A stretch of DNA of 64,000 nt from Bugulina stolonifera (taxonomy: Eukaryota > Bryozoa > Gymnolaemata > Cheilostomatida > Bugulidae). The notes below the pieces were generated by a model, which did not search any database, was not told the origin of the DNA, and saw nothing but the letters and a program-made list of their open reading frames with translations. The position numbers and the translations under genes were made by a program. Below are positions 26,601 through 38,200 of the stretch, piece after piece. How positions within the stretch are numbered: position 1 is the first letter of the stretch; each line of letters begins with the position of its first letter. The stretch spans positions 26,079,233 to 26,143,232 of the forward strand of contig OW285188.1 of NCBI GenBank assembly GCA_935421135.1, written 5' to 3'.

Positions 26601-27064
26601 CAAGTCTATTCAGGGAGAGATCAAGTATTTTAAGGTTGAGAAATGGCAAGAGTGAATCTTGCTCAATCTCTGTAAGCTCATTTAATGAAGCGTCCACTTT
26701 TAGGATTCTAGATGGCTGTTCAGTCTTTTTTCCTGCTTGGTATGGCACCTCATCCCTGCAATGTTAGTGCTTATACTATGAGCTCTCATGGAGCTATCAA
26801 TGTCATAAATAAATATGAGATACAATGTAGAAGTATAGAAGCTCAAATTTTGTTATTTACGGTAACTCTTATTCACCCTTTTAATGTTATCTCACAAAGC
26901 CACAGTTATACATACATTTACCTCTCAATCCATCGACCCCATTGAAATTCATATTGCAGGGCTTTTAGGTGACACATGCGCAGGTTCAGCAGATATCCAG
27001 CACCATCAGATTGCATTGCCATTATGTGCTGGTCAATGAAATCCTTTGATAGACCCACTGGCAT
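23688..27064 (-). CDS. Leucine-rich-repeat / coiled-coil protein
   Basis: Nine exons: 27064-26922, 26755-26597, 26386-26197, 25986-25786, 25631-25527, 25434-25307, 25062-24997, 24722-24587, 23834-23688. Total 1275 nt, 424 aa, phases consistent. Residues of about 65-230 hold consecutive LRRs of the SDS22-like type (LKILDLSLNRLERV, LTDINLSHNKLSTLPFL, VVNLNLSMNEIVEISGL, LSVLHLNDNQLRSLDGI, LRELHVQRNYIQSL). They are followed by the GNPIE cap seen in axonemal and centrosomal LRR proteins. Residues of about 265-335 look coiled-coil, then a Pro-rich stretch (TPQQLPQPPTPPLPLPQ) and a basic tail. I could not assign a specific orthologue; a ciliary or centrosomal role is only a guess from architecture. 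Head-to-head with WDR75. Confidence 0.85.
23915..24157. mobile_element. TA-flanked MITE, copy 2 of 3
   Basis: Lies in the last intron of the LRR gene. The left end is TAGTGTCATCATGACC; the right end reversed is TAGGGTCTTCCTGACC. Internal blocks (TTGGACTGACCTGGG, CCTAGGCCACAGGGC, AAATGAGGACTTTGCTTTTG) match the copy at 167-437. Confidence 0.75.
24319..24351. repeat. Perfect 15-bp hairpin
   Basis: CTCAATCAATGACTA (24319-24333), loop TTA, then the exact reverse complement to 24351. It is intronic in the LRR gene. It is too short on its own for a typical pre-miRNA; it may be a MITE relic. Confidence 0.75.
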
Positions 27065-27514
27065 TGTTATTATTTTTGTATTGTAGAAAGAAAAATTAAA
27101 TGCTTCAAGTTTAGGAATGACAATATTGTATTGTGTATGGGTTTAATTACAAAATCTATCCACTTATTGCCATACAAAAATGATCACACTAAACTATATC
27201 ACTAAAGCTACAGATTAGTATTCTTGTTCACAGGACAAGCAAAATACTGTGCGTAACATTATTATACCAATTCCTACTACAGGCGCTCCATTCAGTTTAC
27301 TAGTTTCTATGGAATTGTGAAGAAGTATGCCCAGGCACCTTGTTTCCTGTATCAGCCATATGTATATATATTATCAACATAAATGGGAAGGTTGGCAAAC
27401 TTGCTCGCACTTATTAGATCGAAGGCTATGACAAGAAATAAATATCGCGACGCCATTTGTGTCACTTTACATACAGTTCCGTCCCCAACCGCATGATTGC
27501 ATTCTGATCCAGTT
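27065..27514. promoter_or_regulatory. Shared 450-bp divergent promoter region
   Basis: The start codons of the LRR gene (27064, minus) and WDR75 (27515, plus) are 450 bp apart and diverge. Both genes must draw promoter elements from this interval unless they have remote 5'-UTR exons. I see no TATA box I would commit to. Confidence 0.6.
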
Positions 27515-30500
27515 ATGGAGGATTCACTGACTGTCAGAACTACTGTGAACGAAAGTATAATTTCACGTCCCCCTATTGTATCAAAAGATAAAAGGTGACT
27601 GTTACCATATTGTTATCCAATTGTGCATATGAGCGTATGCTCTCTTTGTTTGGCATCAGCGCTAGGATAAATGCCACTTCTACTTTGACTGTGCTTTTCA
27701 TATACTAGTAGATTTAAGATTAGATACAGATTCGAATGAATCAGAATCACAATAGATTAGAATAAACAATAAACAATGCTTATTTTGTTTAATATTAATT
27801 TAATTTAATTAGATAATTAACAATTACAGTTTACAATAATAAAATATAATCGATTGCAAAATAGATAGTTAATTATATTAATTTTTAGTAATTAATTATA
27901 ATAATTAATGATAATTAATATTATTATAATTATATTATAATAAAATTTAAATTGTTATTATTATTAATTATAATAAATGTAATCATAATGAAATGTAGGC
28001 CTACTCAGTTAATGTTATCAATAAATTTAATTAAAAGAGCAATATAATTAGTGAATATTATATATAGTGATACAGTAATGCAGTGATGTGAGTGATAGTG
28101 TGATATTATCATTATGATTATTATTATACAATTAGCGTTTAGTTTGCAATTCAATTGCCAATTGGCCATCAGGTTGTCTATGATTCTGGCCCATTATTTT
28201 ATTCATTTCAACTAGGCTAATCCAATTAATCACTGGAGGCTGCACACCACAATATTGTCTATGGCTATAACATAGGCTACGGTAAAATAAAATAATTAGT
28301 GATCATTCTGTGATAAAGGTATTTGTTAGGGTTAGTAAATATAATAAGTAAATATGTTCATAACATTGATATTTCTAAGACTTAATAATTATAATACCTA
28401 GAAGCTAGGGTAGTGCCCATCGGAGCTTGGAATTATCATGCAGGCTAGTGGTTTTGTCTAGTGGTATGCCAGTATTAGAATGATACGTGTTTGAAAAGGT
28501 TTTATAAATCCCAAAACTATGTAATAGGACCTAAATGTATCTACATTTCATTGACATAGGCATACTAATATTACACTGTGTCTTCCTATCATTAGATTAT
28601 CTGAACTGTAGCTACAGGCCTACTCTGTAGCACTTTAAGTTCAATAATATCTGCACGTCATGTTTAATCAGCTATTTCCCGTTTCTCAGGTTTCTGATAT
28701 GCTGCTGTGGTTGTGCTGTCAAAGTGTACTCCATCCGCAGTGGAAAATGTGTTCACATCTTACGTGGACACCAAGACCTAGTTACTAGTGTTACATTCAA
28801 CCCTGCAAACCAGTTCCAGGTGAGTTGTCTTTCGGCTAAGCACTGTAAATCAGTCATACATAGAATGCTACTTTGACTACTGCTTGCTTGAATAAGCATT
28901 CCAATAGATGTTCAGCTATAATACCCAGAGTAAACTCTTTGTGTGGGAATGAACATTAAACGGTGACTACCACTTATAGTCCTGGCTTCTGTTGTTTTAG
29001 TAAACTCCACTCTTGTGGATATAATTGTAGCTAGCTGACATACCCAGATAAGCTCCTGAGATGCTAACTGTTGATGTATGTTGTATGTTTATATTATTCT
29101 AGATTCTGAGTAGCTCCTTAGATCGTACAATCAAGAAATGGAACTTTGAAGATGGTGTGCTAATAAATGTAAGTACATATGGCATCATTGTATCACTTTA
29201 TGAAGTGAATTCTTTTCAGTTTGTTCGGTAATATTCTAATTATTATGATGTAACTCACGGTTGTAACTAAAACTGTTTTAATATGCGACATAATAATATG
29301 CGTGCATAACAATGTTCATTGTATCGATGACATGGTTTTACACAATCAATGTCTATCAAAATTATGGTGGTCATTGTAAAGATATTACAGATAGAGAGAG
29401 CTTTATGCCCACATCTACAGTGTAAGCTGTTTGCTGTGATGTATGATTGGCTATTTGTAGACTAGTACCCCAAGGTGTGCAGAAGGATCTACACCACTCA
29501 CCATCTATGGCATGTATGAGATACCAAATGATAAGAAGAAGTTTATATACTTGGTTAAAACTCCAGCTGATGGCAAGGAACAGAAAGGTACTCGTATACT
29601 ACGTATACATACCGCGTAGAATCTACAGCACTCTGTCAACTATGAACTGTGGCTGGTGCGAGAAGTTTGTCTCATGTTTCATAATGACTGTAACTATAAC
29701 CTTTCCACTTTAGCTGTGTACAGATTCCTGAAGCAAGCCGTACTCATGGAAACCTGGAATACATCGGACTATGTTTCTACCAAGACTATGAAAGACCTTC
29801 CAGCTCATGTATCTATAGGAGGACAGGTAATTTAGTCTATGACACTATCATTGAGCAGGTATAATCAGTCTATAACTAACATAGGGCAAGCATCATCACA
29901 CGTAAACTCAAATAACTTAGTTTGGTAATAGTACTTTGATTTGCTGCAGGGTTCGTTCTTGGCTGCTGTGACATCAGGCTATGAAATAGACGTGTTGAAC
30001 CTGCAAAAGGGTGGAAAGACTATTAGACATCGAGTGGCAAAGGATCCAAGTCAGGTAGAAGTTATGCAGTGTCTCTCTAAACCCACATGTGTAGCTGCAC
30101 ACCCCACTGAGGACTGTATCGCTGTCGGACATGCTGATGGGAAAATAAACATCTGGTAAATGGAACTATCCACCATATAAACTGTAATTACAGTAAAGTA
30201 ATGAAATACGCTACTTACTGCTTACAGTATAAGTACATGTAGTTGGTTATAGTGATGTGGTCAAATGTGATACACTTTGTTCATGTACATATCTACACAA
30301 TGTTTGGATTAGGAGTGTGAGCACTGTACCCATTATATACTACTAGCACCTTGCTACTATATATGTATACAGCAGCTACACATGCCTCACTGTTACAGGA
30401 GTAATGTGCTGTCTAAGAAGGCCACCCACTCATGGGTTCACTGGCATGCTTTACCTGTGCTCAGTGTTAGGTACACACCAGAGGGTTCTTACCTGCTCAG

Positions 30501-33500
30501 TGGGGGTCATGAGTCTGTGCTGGTCAAGTGGGCACACGGAGCTTACGGTAACCATGGGCAACGCGAATACCTGCCAAGAATGGGGGCTCCCATAGCTTAC
30601 ATCAGTGCGTCTGAGGATAATTCCGTATACATAACATCCCATATGGACAACTGTAAGTACATTGTATGTAGTATGTAGTTACATGCATACTGTGTATTAC
30701 ATACTCGTATATTATGTCTGTTCGTAAGTATATAGTATATAGTTACATGCATACTGTGTATTACATACTCGTATATTATGTCTCTTCGTAAGTACAATGT
30801 ACATGTATATATTATAGTATGTACACTGTAGTTACATGAATACTGAGTAATGCATGTATCATATTCAGATTAAAGCAGTTTTTTTTATTCTTATATTGTA
30901 ACGAGCAAATAGCCAAATATTCTGTTTGTTGTGAATTATCTTCTCCATGTCATAAAGGGAAGATAACTACAGAGTTGTTATTGGAGTATGCAATAAGCTA
31001 CACATATATTATGAATGTACACATAGCATACATGTATGATATGTATACCATGATGTATTGTTGCAGCCATCAAAGTGGTGAGAAACTGGATAGTAGTTCA
31101 GGTGTTCCAAGGACTGACCAGGGACTACCTTAGTAGGGGGAGTAACTCATTTCCTGCTGGTGTACATTTCGAGCCTCGTTCTGGTGCTCTAGTCCTCAAC
31201 GGCCTCCCGGGACACCTCCAGTTCTATTCTCTTAGCAGGGATACACTGCTCTATAATGTAATAATAAATAACATACAGTATGGCCTGTTGAAAATGCATG
31301 GGACAATGTGTTACTATGTAGATATGAAAGCATTTAGCAAGTGGTAAACGAATCTTTTGTACGTGTGTGTGCGTGTGTGTGTGTGTGTGTGCGTGCGCGT
31401 GTGTGTGTGTGTAGCTGCTACATATTGCTGTAATGCATGAGTCAGTTTAAGTTGGGATTATTAAATATATACATGTAACTTGTTTACTAGTTAATACTGC
31501 TATAATGAACTAGCTGTACCCTAATACAGTTGCATTCTAAGTTCAACTGTATATAGTATGACTCATCCTCTCTGTGGCGTGTTACAGCTGGATATCGTGG
31601 GACAGAATTATACGTCTGGCACCAACCTGGCTAAGCAGCAGAATAACACGCGTATAGAGCTGGTAGAGTTTTCCTCAGATGGCTCTTGGATGGTGACAGT
31701 AGAGAGGTGGACCGGTTCCTACTCTGAACAATGCAGGATGAAGCTCTGGTTCTATGATACCGAGTCTAACTCGTAAGTAACTGCAGGAAGTACCTCCATC
31801 TCACAATGATTATGCCAAGGATTGTGACTCCGCCCACTAAGAAGGTCTAAATTTTCTCATCCCCATGTACCAACCAGAGCTCATTAACTCAGCATAATTT
31901 CTTTCTAGGACAGCTGGCCTTTCCCGTGGCTCCAGCATTCATATGTAGTAGAACTAATGATAATAACCTGTCCCACCAGTTTTGTGAGCCACTTGCCCCT
32001 CCATCCTTCGGCTCGGTTTCAAATAGCCAATACAATAGTGTATAGTTGACTGAACCATATTATATTGTATGTGATTTACAGTAAGGCGGTATCGCATATA
32101 TTACAAGGTAGCATAACTCCGTGTCTAATCGGGACTGCAGAGGGGATAGTTTAAGTTTTTAATCTTTCCTTCTGCTACCTTTGGTTGAACATCAGGCTCC
32201 TGTTTGTGGGCAGGGTCTAGGAGTCTCCAGCATTTTTGAGTTGCCTCCACTTTCTGTTGTTGTTGGAAGCTCTGCATGGCCATTATAAGATAGGAAGGTA
32301 TACTGGCATGCGAGTAGTACAATGTAGGCATGTACAACGACTGTGCTGTCTGTATATGTTATATATACACATGTACAGTCTCATTATGTTCTGACTACTT
32401 ATATGTCAATGACTCCTCATCTATTTCATGGTTATCATTACCTACTGTTACATATCCTTCAATCGTCCACTCCTGTTATATCATTATTAGGTACATACTC
32501 AACACCGACATAGACAGGCCCCATCAAGGTGCTGTAGCCTCAGTTCAGTTCTCAACATCTTCAGATGATGATGGTTCACAGTCTATTATGCTCGTCTCTG
32601 TGGGGGCGTCTGATAAGAAGTTCAAACTGTGGAGATTAACTGAAAACTCAACTGATAACAGTATGTAATTATAACGCAACGTAATATACACGTAATACAT
32701 TATGTAGCAATACTGTAATATAGTATAATACAGTGATGTAATATAACACGATATGTAGTAGTATAATGTGATATAGTATAATACAGTGATGTAATATAAC
32801 ACGATATGTAGTAGTATAATGTGATAAAGTATAATACAGTGATGTAATATAATACGATATGTAGTAGTATAATGTGATAAAGTATAATACAGTAGTTTTG
32901 TTATATATGTAATGACTAAACATGAGTTACCTCTCCTAACAGCTCCTAGCAGTACTAAATGTAAGTACACCATTGAGTAGTCTAACTGGTATGTTAGTAA
33001 ATGAGTTATTACTACTCACATGCTAGATGAATGTGTTACAATGTTGTTTAATAGGGAAGACAGGGTCATGTTGGAGACTGGATTCAGCTGGCTACTACAA
33101 GAACAAGCACTGTACTGTGGCCGAGTTCTCAGAAGACGGTTCTGTCCTGGCCGTGGTGTTTGAGAACACACTGACACTGTGGGACCCGTTTGACAACCAC
33201 CTCTGTACCTCCTTTGATCTTCAATCTAGGGTCAACTCGGCCAAGTTCTGTCACGGAGCTCAGGCTAATTACATCGCCATAGCAACAGCCAAGGAAGTTG
33301 TACTATGGGACCTTCTCAACTATACAGGTAGGTTCAGTTAAGATATGCAATAGTAACTGATAGTTACCAGTGTACATGCCAATTAGTGTGCTGTACATTA
33401 TCTCCTGACTCCCCCAAACCACAGAATGTATTTGATACTAGTTGTTCCCACTGCATACTATGTTATTGTATTAGTTGATGTTACTTGCCCATGAAACTTA

Positions 33501-35117
33501 CCTTATAAAATATGTTTATGTTACCAGAGAAACACAAGTGGCTGGCTGCAGACTGTGAGGTGTTGGCTGTGGACCCTCTGAGTGACATTATTCTGGGATT
33601 TGGAGAAACTAAAGGTACGTAGATTTTATATGTACATATGTATATATACTTATACTGTATTTCTACTATGTTATAATATGCAGAATATAGTATAGTACTA
33701 CCAAGCCCCTTGCCTCTTTAGCACACCCATTATACTAGAAATTATTCTCATTTTTTCTCAGGATACATATTCAACTGTTCCGGAAAACTGAAGGAGTTTG
33801 ATTTACCAAACTATGCTAAGAATATAACTAGTGCTGCGTACACAGCTGATAAGTCCACCACTGCTGGACCACACTCACTGAAGAGACGCCTGTATCTCAA
33901 TACTAACACTGGTGTATGTATTACTTGTTTGCATCATTGTTGCCTTCCTTGGACAACCAGTAGTTTGTAATTTGTTGAGAAGACAACTCCAAAAAGCTAT
34001 CTGTATATTTTCCATGTATAGAATAATTTATTATAATACATGCACAATGTACATTGTATCTACTATAATAATAATTATGCTGTACAACAATGTACATGTA
34101 CTTGCAGTCACTGCTAGTATTAGATGACAAGGATGTATCAGACTCCACTGATGTCACACCTACCATAGAACAAGCAAGCAAGAGCCACCTGGCTAGCAAC
34201 TACAGACAACTGACCCCGCTGGCTAACTTACTCACCAGTAACCTGGTCAAACAGAGCGATGATACCGGCCAGGTGGACAGCAGAACTGGACTGGCAGCAG
34301 CTCAGATTGTTAAACAGGTCACTATCACATCTTATTACCAGTCCTCCTCCCCACTAGTGACCCTAGCTACAGTCCTCCTCTTCACTAGTAACCCTAGTTA
34401 CAGTCCTTCTCTCCACTAGTAACCCTAGCTACAGTCCTCCTCCCCACTAGTAACCCTAGCTACAGTCCTCCTCTTCACTAGTAACCCTAGCTACAGTCCT
34501 CCTCCCCACTAGTAACCCTAGCTACAAGGTTGGTGCAAGAATAGCAGTTCTGTCATGGTGCCGTGACGGGTTTCATTTATATCATAAGCCTTTCATTTAG
34601 AGAATATTCTATTCCTGCTGATAAATTCTAATCTAATCATGTATATTACAGATTGGTGAAACATCGTGTGTGGCAATGCCTTCCATCAACATTCTGTGTA
34701 AAGCATTTCTCAACTCTCTACTATTGGATACAGGACCTAAACTAGCAAGGTGAGTCACTGTTTAATGTAGTACATGAATCTCTTTTCATTGTGGTGTTTA
34801 GAATGTAAACAAGTGCATATCCCATGTTAATACATGTTCCAGTGTGTCCCATGTTAATACAATGTTCCAGTGTGTCCCATGTTAATACAATGTTCCAGTG
34901 TGTCCCATGTTATTGTAGTAAGGGGAATGATGACGAGTCCTCAGACTCTGAGATGGAGGTAGATGAGAGTGACAGTGATGATAGTGATAGTGGGAACGTT
35001 GACAGCAAAAGATCATTGGCCGGCAATGATGTCTCCACAGATCAGTCTGCGATTAAGAAACCATTAAGAAAATCTGACATATTGAACTTTAGAAATAGTT
35101 GGCAGAATTTGAAGTAA
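27515..35117 (+). CDS. WDR75: WDR75, UTP17-type t-UTP subunit of the SSU processome
   Basis: Eighteen exons: 27515-27594, 28690-28819, 29103-29168, 29391-29435, 29461-29587, 29714-29826, 29950-30155, 30399-30652, 31067-31257, 31588-31772, 32491-32660, 32943-32960, 33055-33327, 33528-33614, 33762-33913, 34108-34317, 34652-34749, 34919-35117. Total 2604 nt, 867 aa (human about 830). WD40 repeats form tandem propellers. Diagnostic blocks are AVKVYSIRSGKCVHILRGHQ, AAHPTEDCIAVGHADGKINI, YLLSGGHESVLVKW, LPRMGAPIAYIS, GALVLNGLPGHLQFYSL and KKFKLWRL. The tail is acidic and then basic, ending FRNSWQNLK. The protein acts in the nucleolus in rDNA transcription and pre-18S processing. Least certain are exon 4 (donor GCT/GTGATG, forced by phase) and the 18-nt exon 12. 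Confidence 0.94.
27770..28130. other. AT-rich core of WDR75 intron 1
   Basis: Intron 1 (27595-28689) contains long runs of A/T (27780-28080) built from AATTA/TTATAA words. No gene or element boundary is seen. Confidence 0.6.
30653..30800. repeat. Tandem copies of the WDR75 exon-8 donor
   Basis: Units of 71 and 64 bp start at 30653, 30724 and 30788 (the third partial). Each begins GTAAGTA and continues through GTTACATGCATACTGTGTAT and ATTATGTCT. The first GTAAGTA is the genuine 5' splice site. Confidence 0.9.
31363..31413. repeat. (GT)n microsatellite
   Basis: About 50 bp of GT repeats with GC interruptions in WDR75 intron 9. Confidence 0.95.
32715..32895. repeat. 53-bp minisatellite in WDR75 intron 11
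   Basis: Three units starting ATAGTATAATACAGTGATGT and ending GTAGTATAATGTGAT, beginning about 55 bp after the exon-11 donor and preceded by related degenerate sequence. Confidence 0.9.
34341..34527. repeat. 31-bp minisatellite beside WDR75 exon 16
   Basis: Six units of GTCCTCCTCCCCACTAGTAA plus CCCTAGCTACA, starting about 23 bp after the exon-16 donor at 34318. Confidence 0.92.
34827..34912. repeat. 28-bp minisatellite abutting WDR75 exon 18
   Basis: Three units of CCCATGTTAATACAATGTTC plus CAGTGTGT. The last partial unit runs into the TATTGTAG acceptor of exon 18. Confidence 0.9.
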
Positions 35118-35141
35118 AATATTACATGTATAAGAACAGTG

Positions 35142-35147
35142 TTTTAT
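35142..35147 (-). terminator. MED24 poly(A) signal
   Basis: AATAAA on the minus strand, 73-78 bp past the MED24 stop and only 25-30 bp from the WDR75 stop on the other strand. I see no canonical AATAAA for WDR75 before MED24 coding sequence, so the two transcripts probably overlap. Confidence 0.65.
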
Positions 35148-35219
35148 TGACTTTTAATATTTACATGTATGATGTATTGATATAGAATAGATACATTTCT
35201 AAAGAGAATAGTCAGTTGG

Positions 35220-38200
35220 TCATGATTCAGGTTCGGAGTTGCATGTTCTTGTCTGCTTATACAGCAATGTGGAACTGGCCCTGTTTACATCTGCTAGAGT
35301 CAGATCCTGTCTTTCATGTAAGAGAGCAAATAGCCTCTGGTCTTTTGGTAACATCTTTATCATCTGTAATGGAAAATATAATATGTACAATATGCATGCA
35401 GATGTGGATGTAGTGCCCTAATATTATTTTGTACATGATTCTTTGTATACCAGCACCAGTATACTCTTTGGGTTTATCCATTCCTTCATATTGTATTGTG
35501 TATTGCAAGGGAATTCCTTTCCAGAAACACAATCCATGTCTGCTGATAAAAGCTCAGGTGTATACAAACCTGATGTCAAAGAGTTGTTACCATTATCACA
35601 CTCACCAGACTGATGGGCATATTGCCTAGGAGCATCCTGTCATAGGGGGATCCTAGTTCTAGAATGTTCTGTATTAACAGCTCTATAATATGGATAGCCT
35701 GATTCGTACCACTAGTTTTATACACACTGCCCATTAAGGTAAACACTTTACCTGTAACAAAGTAATAATATACCTGCATGATCTATCTAAAACACTTGGT
35801 TTTAAAAATTAAATATTGCTCTAATATATTAGTAATATTACTTGCCAACTGTAATGCAATGTATTCGGTAAATGCTCACCTAGTAGCTGCTGAATCATCT
35901 CTGAGTGTGGGTTTCCTTCTACAAATGTATACACATGCAATTAGTTTCGTGGAAAGTTATCTTCTCTTGGAATTTAGATATGATAGGGAGGGTAACTTCT
36001 ATTAACCACAGACTAGATCGTGGGCATCAAACTCTCTAACAAGTGACAATAGAAAGTATCAATAGAAATGTTTAGAAGACCGTACATGATTACTAGACTG
36101 TATCCAAGTCAAATAGGAGCATCTCCTTATGTTCATCCTGTTGTATATCTAACAGTTGTAAGCATACCTTGCTCATGGAGTGCTACAAGAGCCCATACAA
36201 TCAGCTGACAGGCCGACTGACTACGGGGTTCAGCTAGAAATGTGGGTTTCACAGTTTTATGCAGAAGGTCAGGTATTGACTCCGTGAGGAACATTTTGAC
36301 AAGGTTGGGCAGCAGGAGATGACAGATGACGTGAAGTAGAGAGAGAGCCTTTGCTATCTCTTCAATATAAGAGCACTTGAACATCACCTGGAATCAGTAT
36401 TTTAACATAATTATCTACATGTAGTAAACAATATCAAATAAGATTGTTTTGCCATTACGTTCTTACCCATTGAATAATTTACATACATGTATGTATATGT
36501 ATATTACACTTTTGCCAAGCCTTAGACTTAATAAGATTCATACACAAGTATGTCCACCCATAAATATGTATATCTTTGATAGAACGTCTATATATTTGTT
36601 AGTACATGTATATACATGGTACTAGTATTTGCTGGTATGTGTATATCTTGGTAGTACATGTACCATGTACATGTATATTATGTGCTAGCACATGTATATC
36701 TTTGCTAGTGCATGTAGATGCAACAAATATCAGTAGAAAAATAATGTAGAACTTACTCCTATCATCTTCTGCACCAGCCACTTGGGTTCAGTAAACTTGA
36801 GACTGTCCACGAGGAGTCTGTAGGGAGGGCTGGAGATGAAGCCCGTCTCCAATATGGTTTCTATAGATTTACCTAAGGCTGTCATCATAGGCTCACTAGA
36901 AGTGGAGTCCTCAGAGTCTTTAGACAGCTTTCTAGACAATCCGGAGTTATTGAGTATTCTGGTGACTATAGACTTTAACATCTTATCTCTATAACAGTGA
37001 CATCACATACTATAACAGTGACATCACATACTATAACAGTGACATCATATACTATAACAGTGACATCACATACTATAACAGTGACATCACATACTATAAC
37101 AGTGACATCACATACTATAACAGTGACATCACATACTATAACAGTGACATCACATACTATAACAGTGACATCATATACTATAACAGTGACATCACATGCT
37201 AATAACCAGTGGCTTGGTACCTGTTGGAATCACTGGTTGTTACATTAGCAATACTGTTGACAATGTAGAGCTGTTTGGCCCTGAGCTGGGAGGGGCTGAG
37301 CCTGGCTTGGTTTACAAGGGAGACAACTGAGTAGAGGAGTAGTGAGTGCGAAGTGGCCGACACCTGATTTATAACGTCCAATATCGTAGCCTCATCAATG
37401 GCGGACAGCTGACGAGCTTTAGCAAGTTCAACAAATGCCAACGGTAAGCAGGATATCATTTCACGGAACTCAGCAAATCTGAAACATTATACACAGAAGT
37501 TAGATAATAAGTATATTCAAATATTTAACTGGGAAGCCCATCATAACAAATAAAAGAAATAACTGTCAGCACCCCGTTAAACACATGTAATTTTAAAATA
37601 ACTACTCTAATATTTTAACAGTCCGGTCAACTGGGTGCTCTTGATGTGGAAGATGCATTGCAGAGTGCTGTGTTGAAGCTATACCATCAAGAACTAGGGC
37701 CGAAATCAAATCAAAATCTTTAATTTCATCATACTTGTTGCTCAACAATGTCTGAAAGGAACCAAAAGATAACTGCTATAATTGGACCCGTTGAAATATC
37801 AGATTAGGTAGCGAGCTCGAACTGTGCAAATACGTTTGAAGGCAAGTCAGATCAGCTCAGTTTAATAGCCTAGTGACTCGTATAGTGCTTAGTACGTCAT
37901 GTGTCGTGTAGGGAACCGCAATACTAAGCATGGCTAATAGTAGTCAGGCTAAGTAATGGAAATACTGCATCACACTGTACACTACTGAACAAAATGGTTA
38001 CATATAGATGTACCTCCTGCCCTGTATAGCGTTTAGCTTTCTCAGTAAGAATTATAAACACACCCGGAAGACAGCAAGTATTTCCATGACGAGTGTATGT
38101 CATAGTACCTTATCCCATATTGTACACATACAGTACACCGTGTACACACAGTGTGTATGTACTTATCTGCATATATACATAGAGTAGGTCATGTATACAC

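Noticed and set aside
29439..29713. 88-codon plus-strand ORF LVPQGVQKDLHHS... as a WDR75 exon
   Set aside because: Wrong frame: the WDR75-like reading IYGMYEIPNDKKKFIYLV is in the neighbouring frame and fits both splice phases.
36997..37248. 83-codon TSHTITV-repeat ORF
   Set aside because: Opposite strand of the MED24 acceptor array; no independent support.
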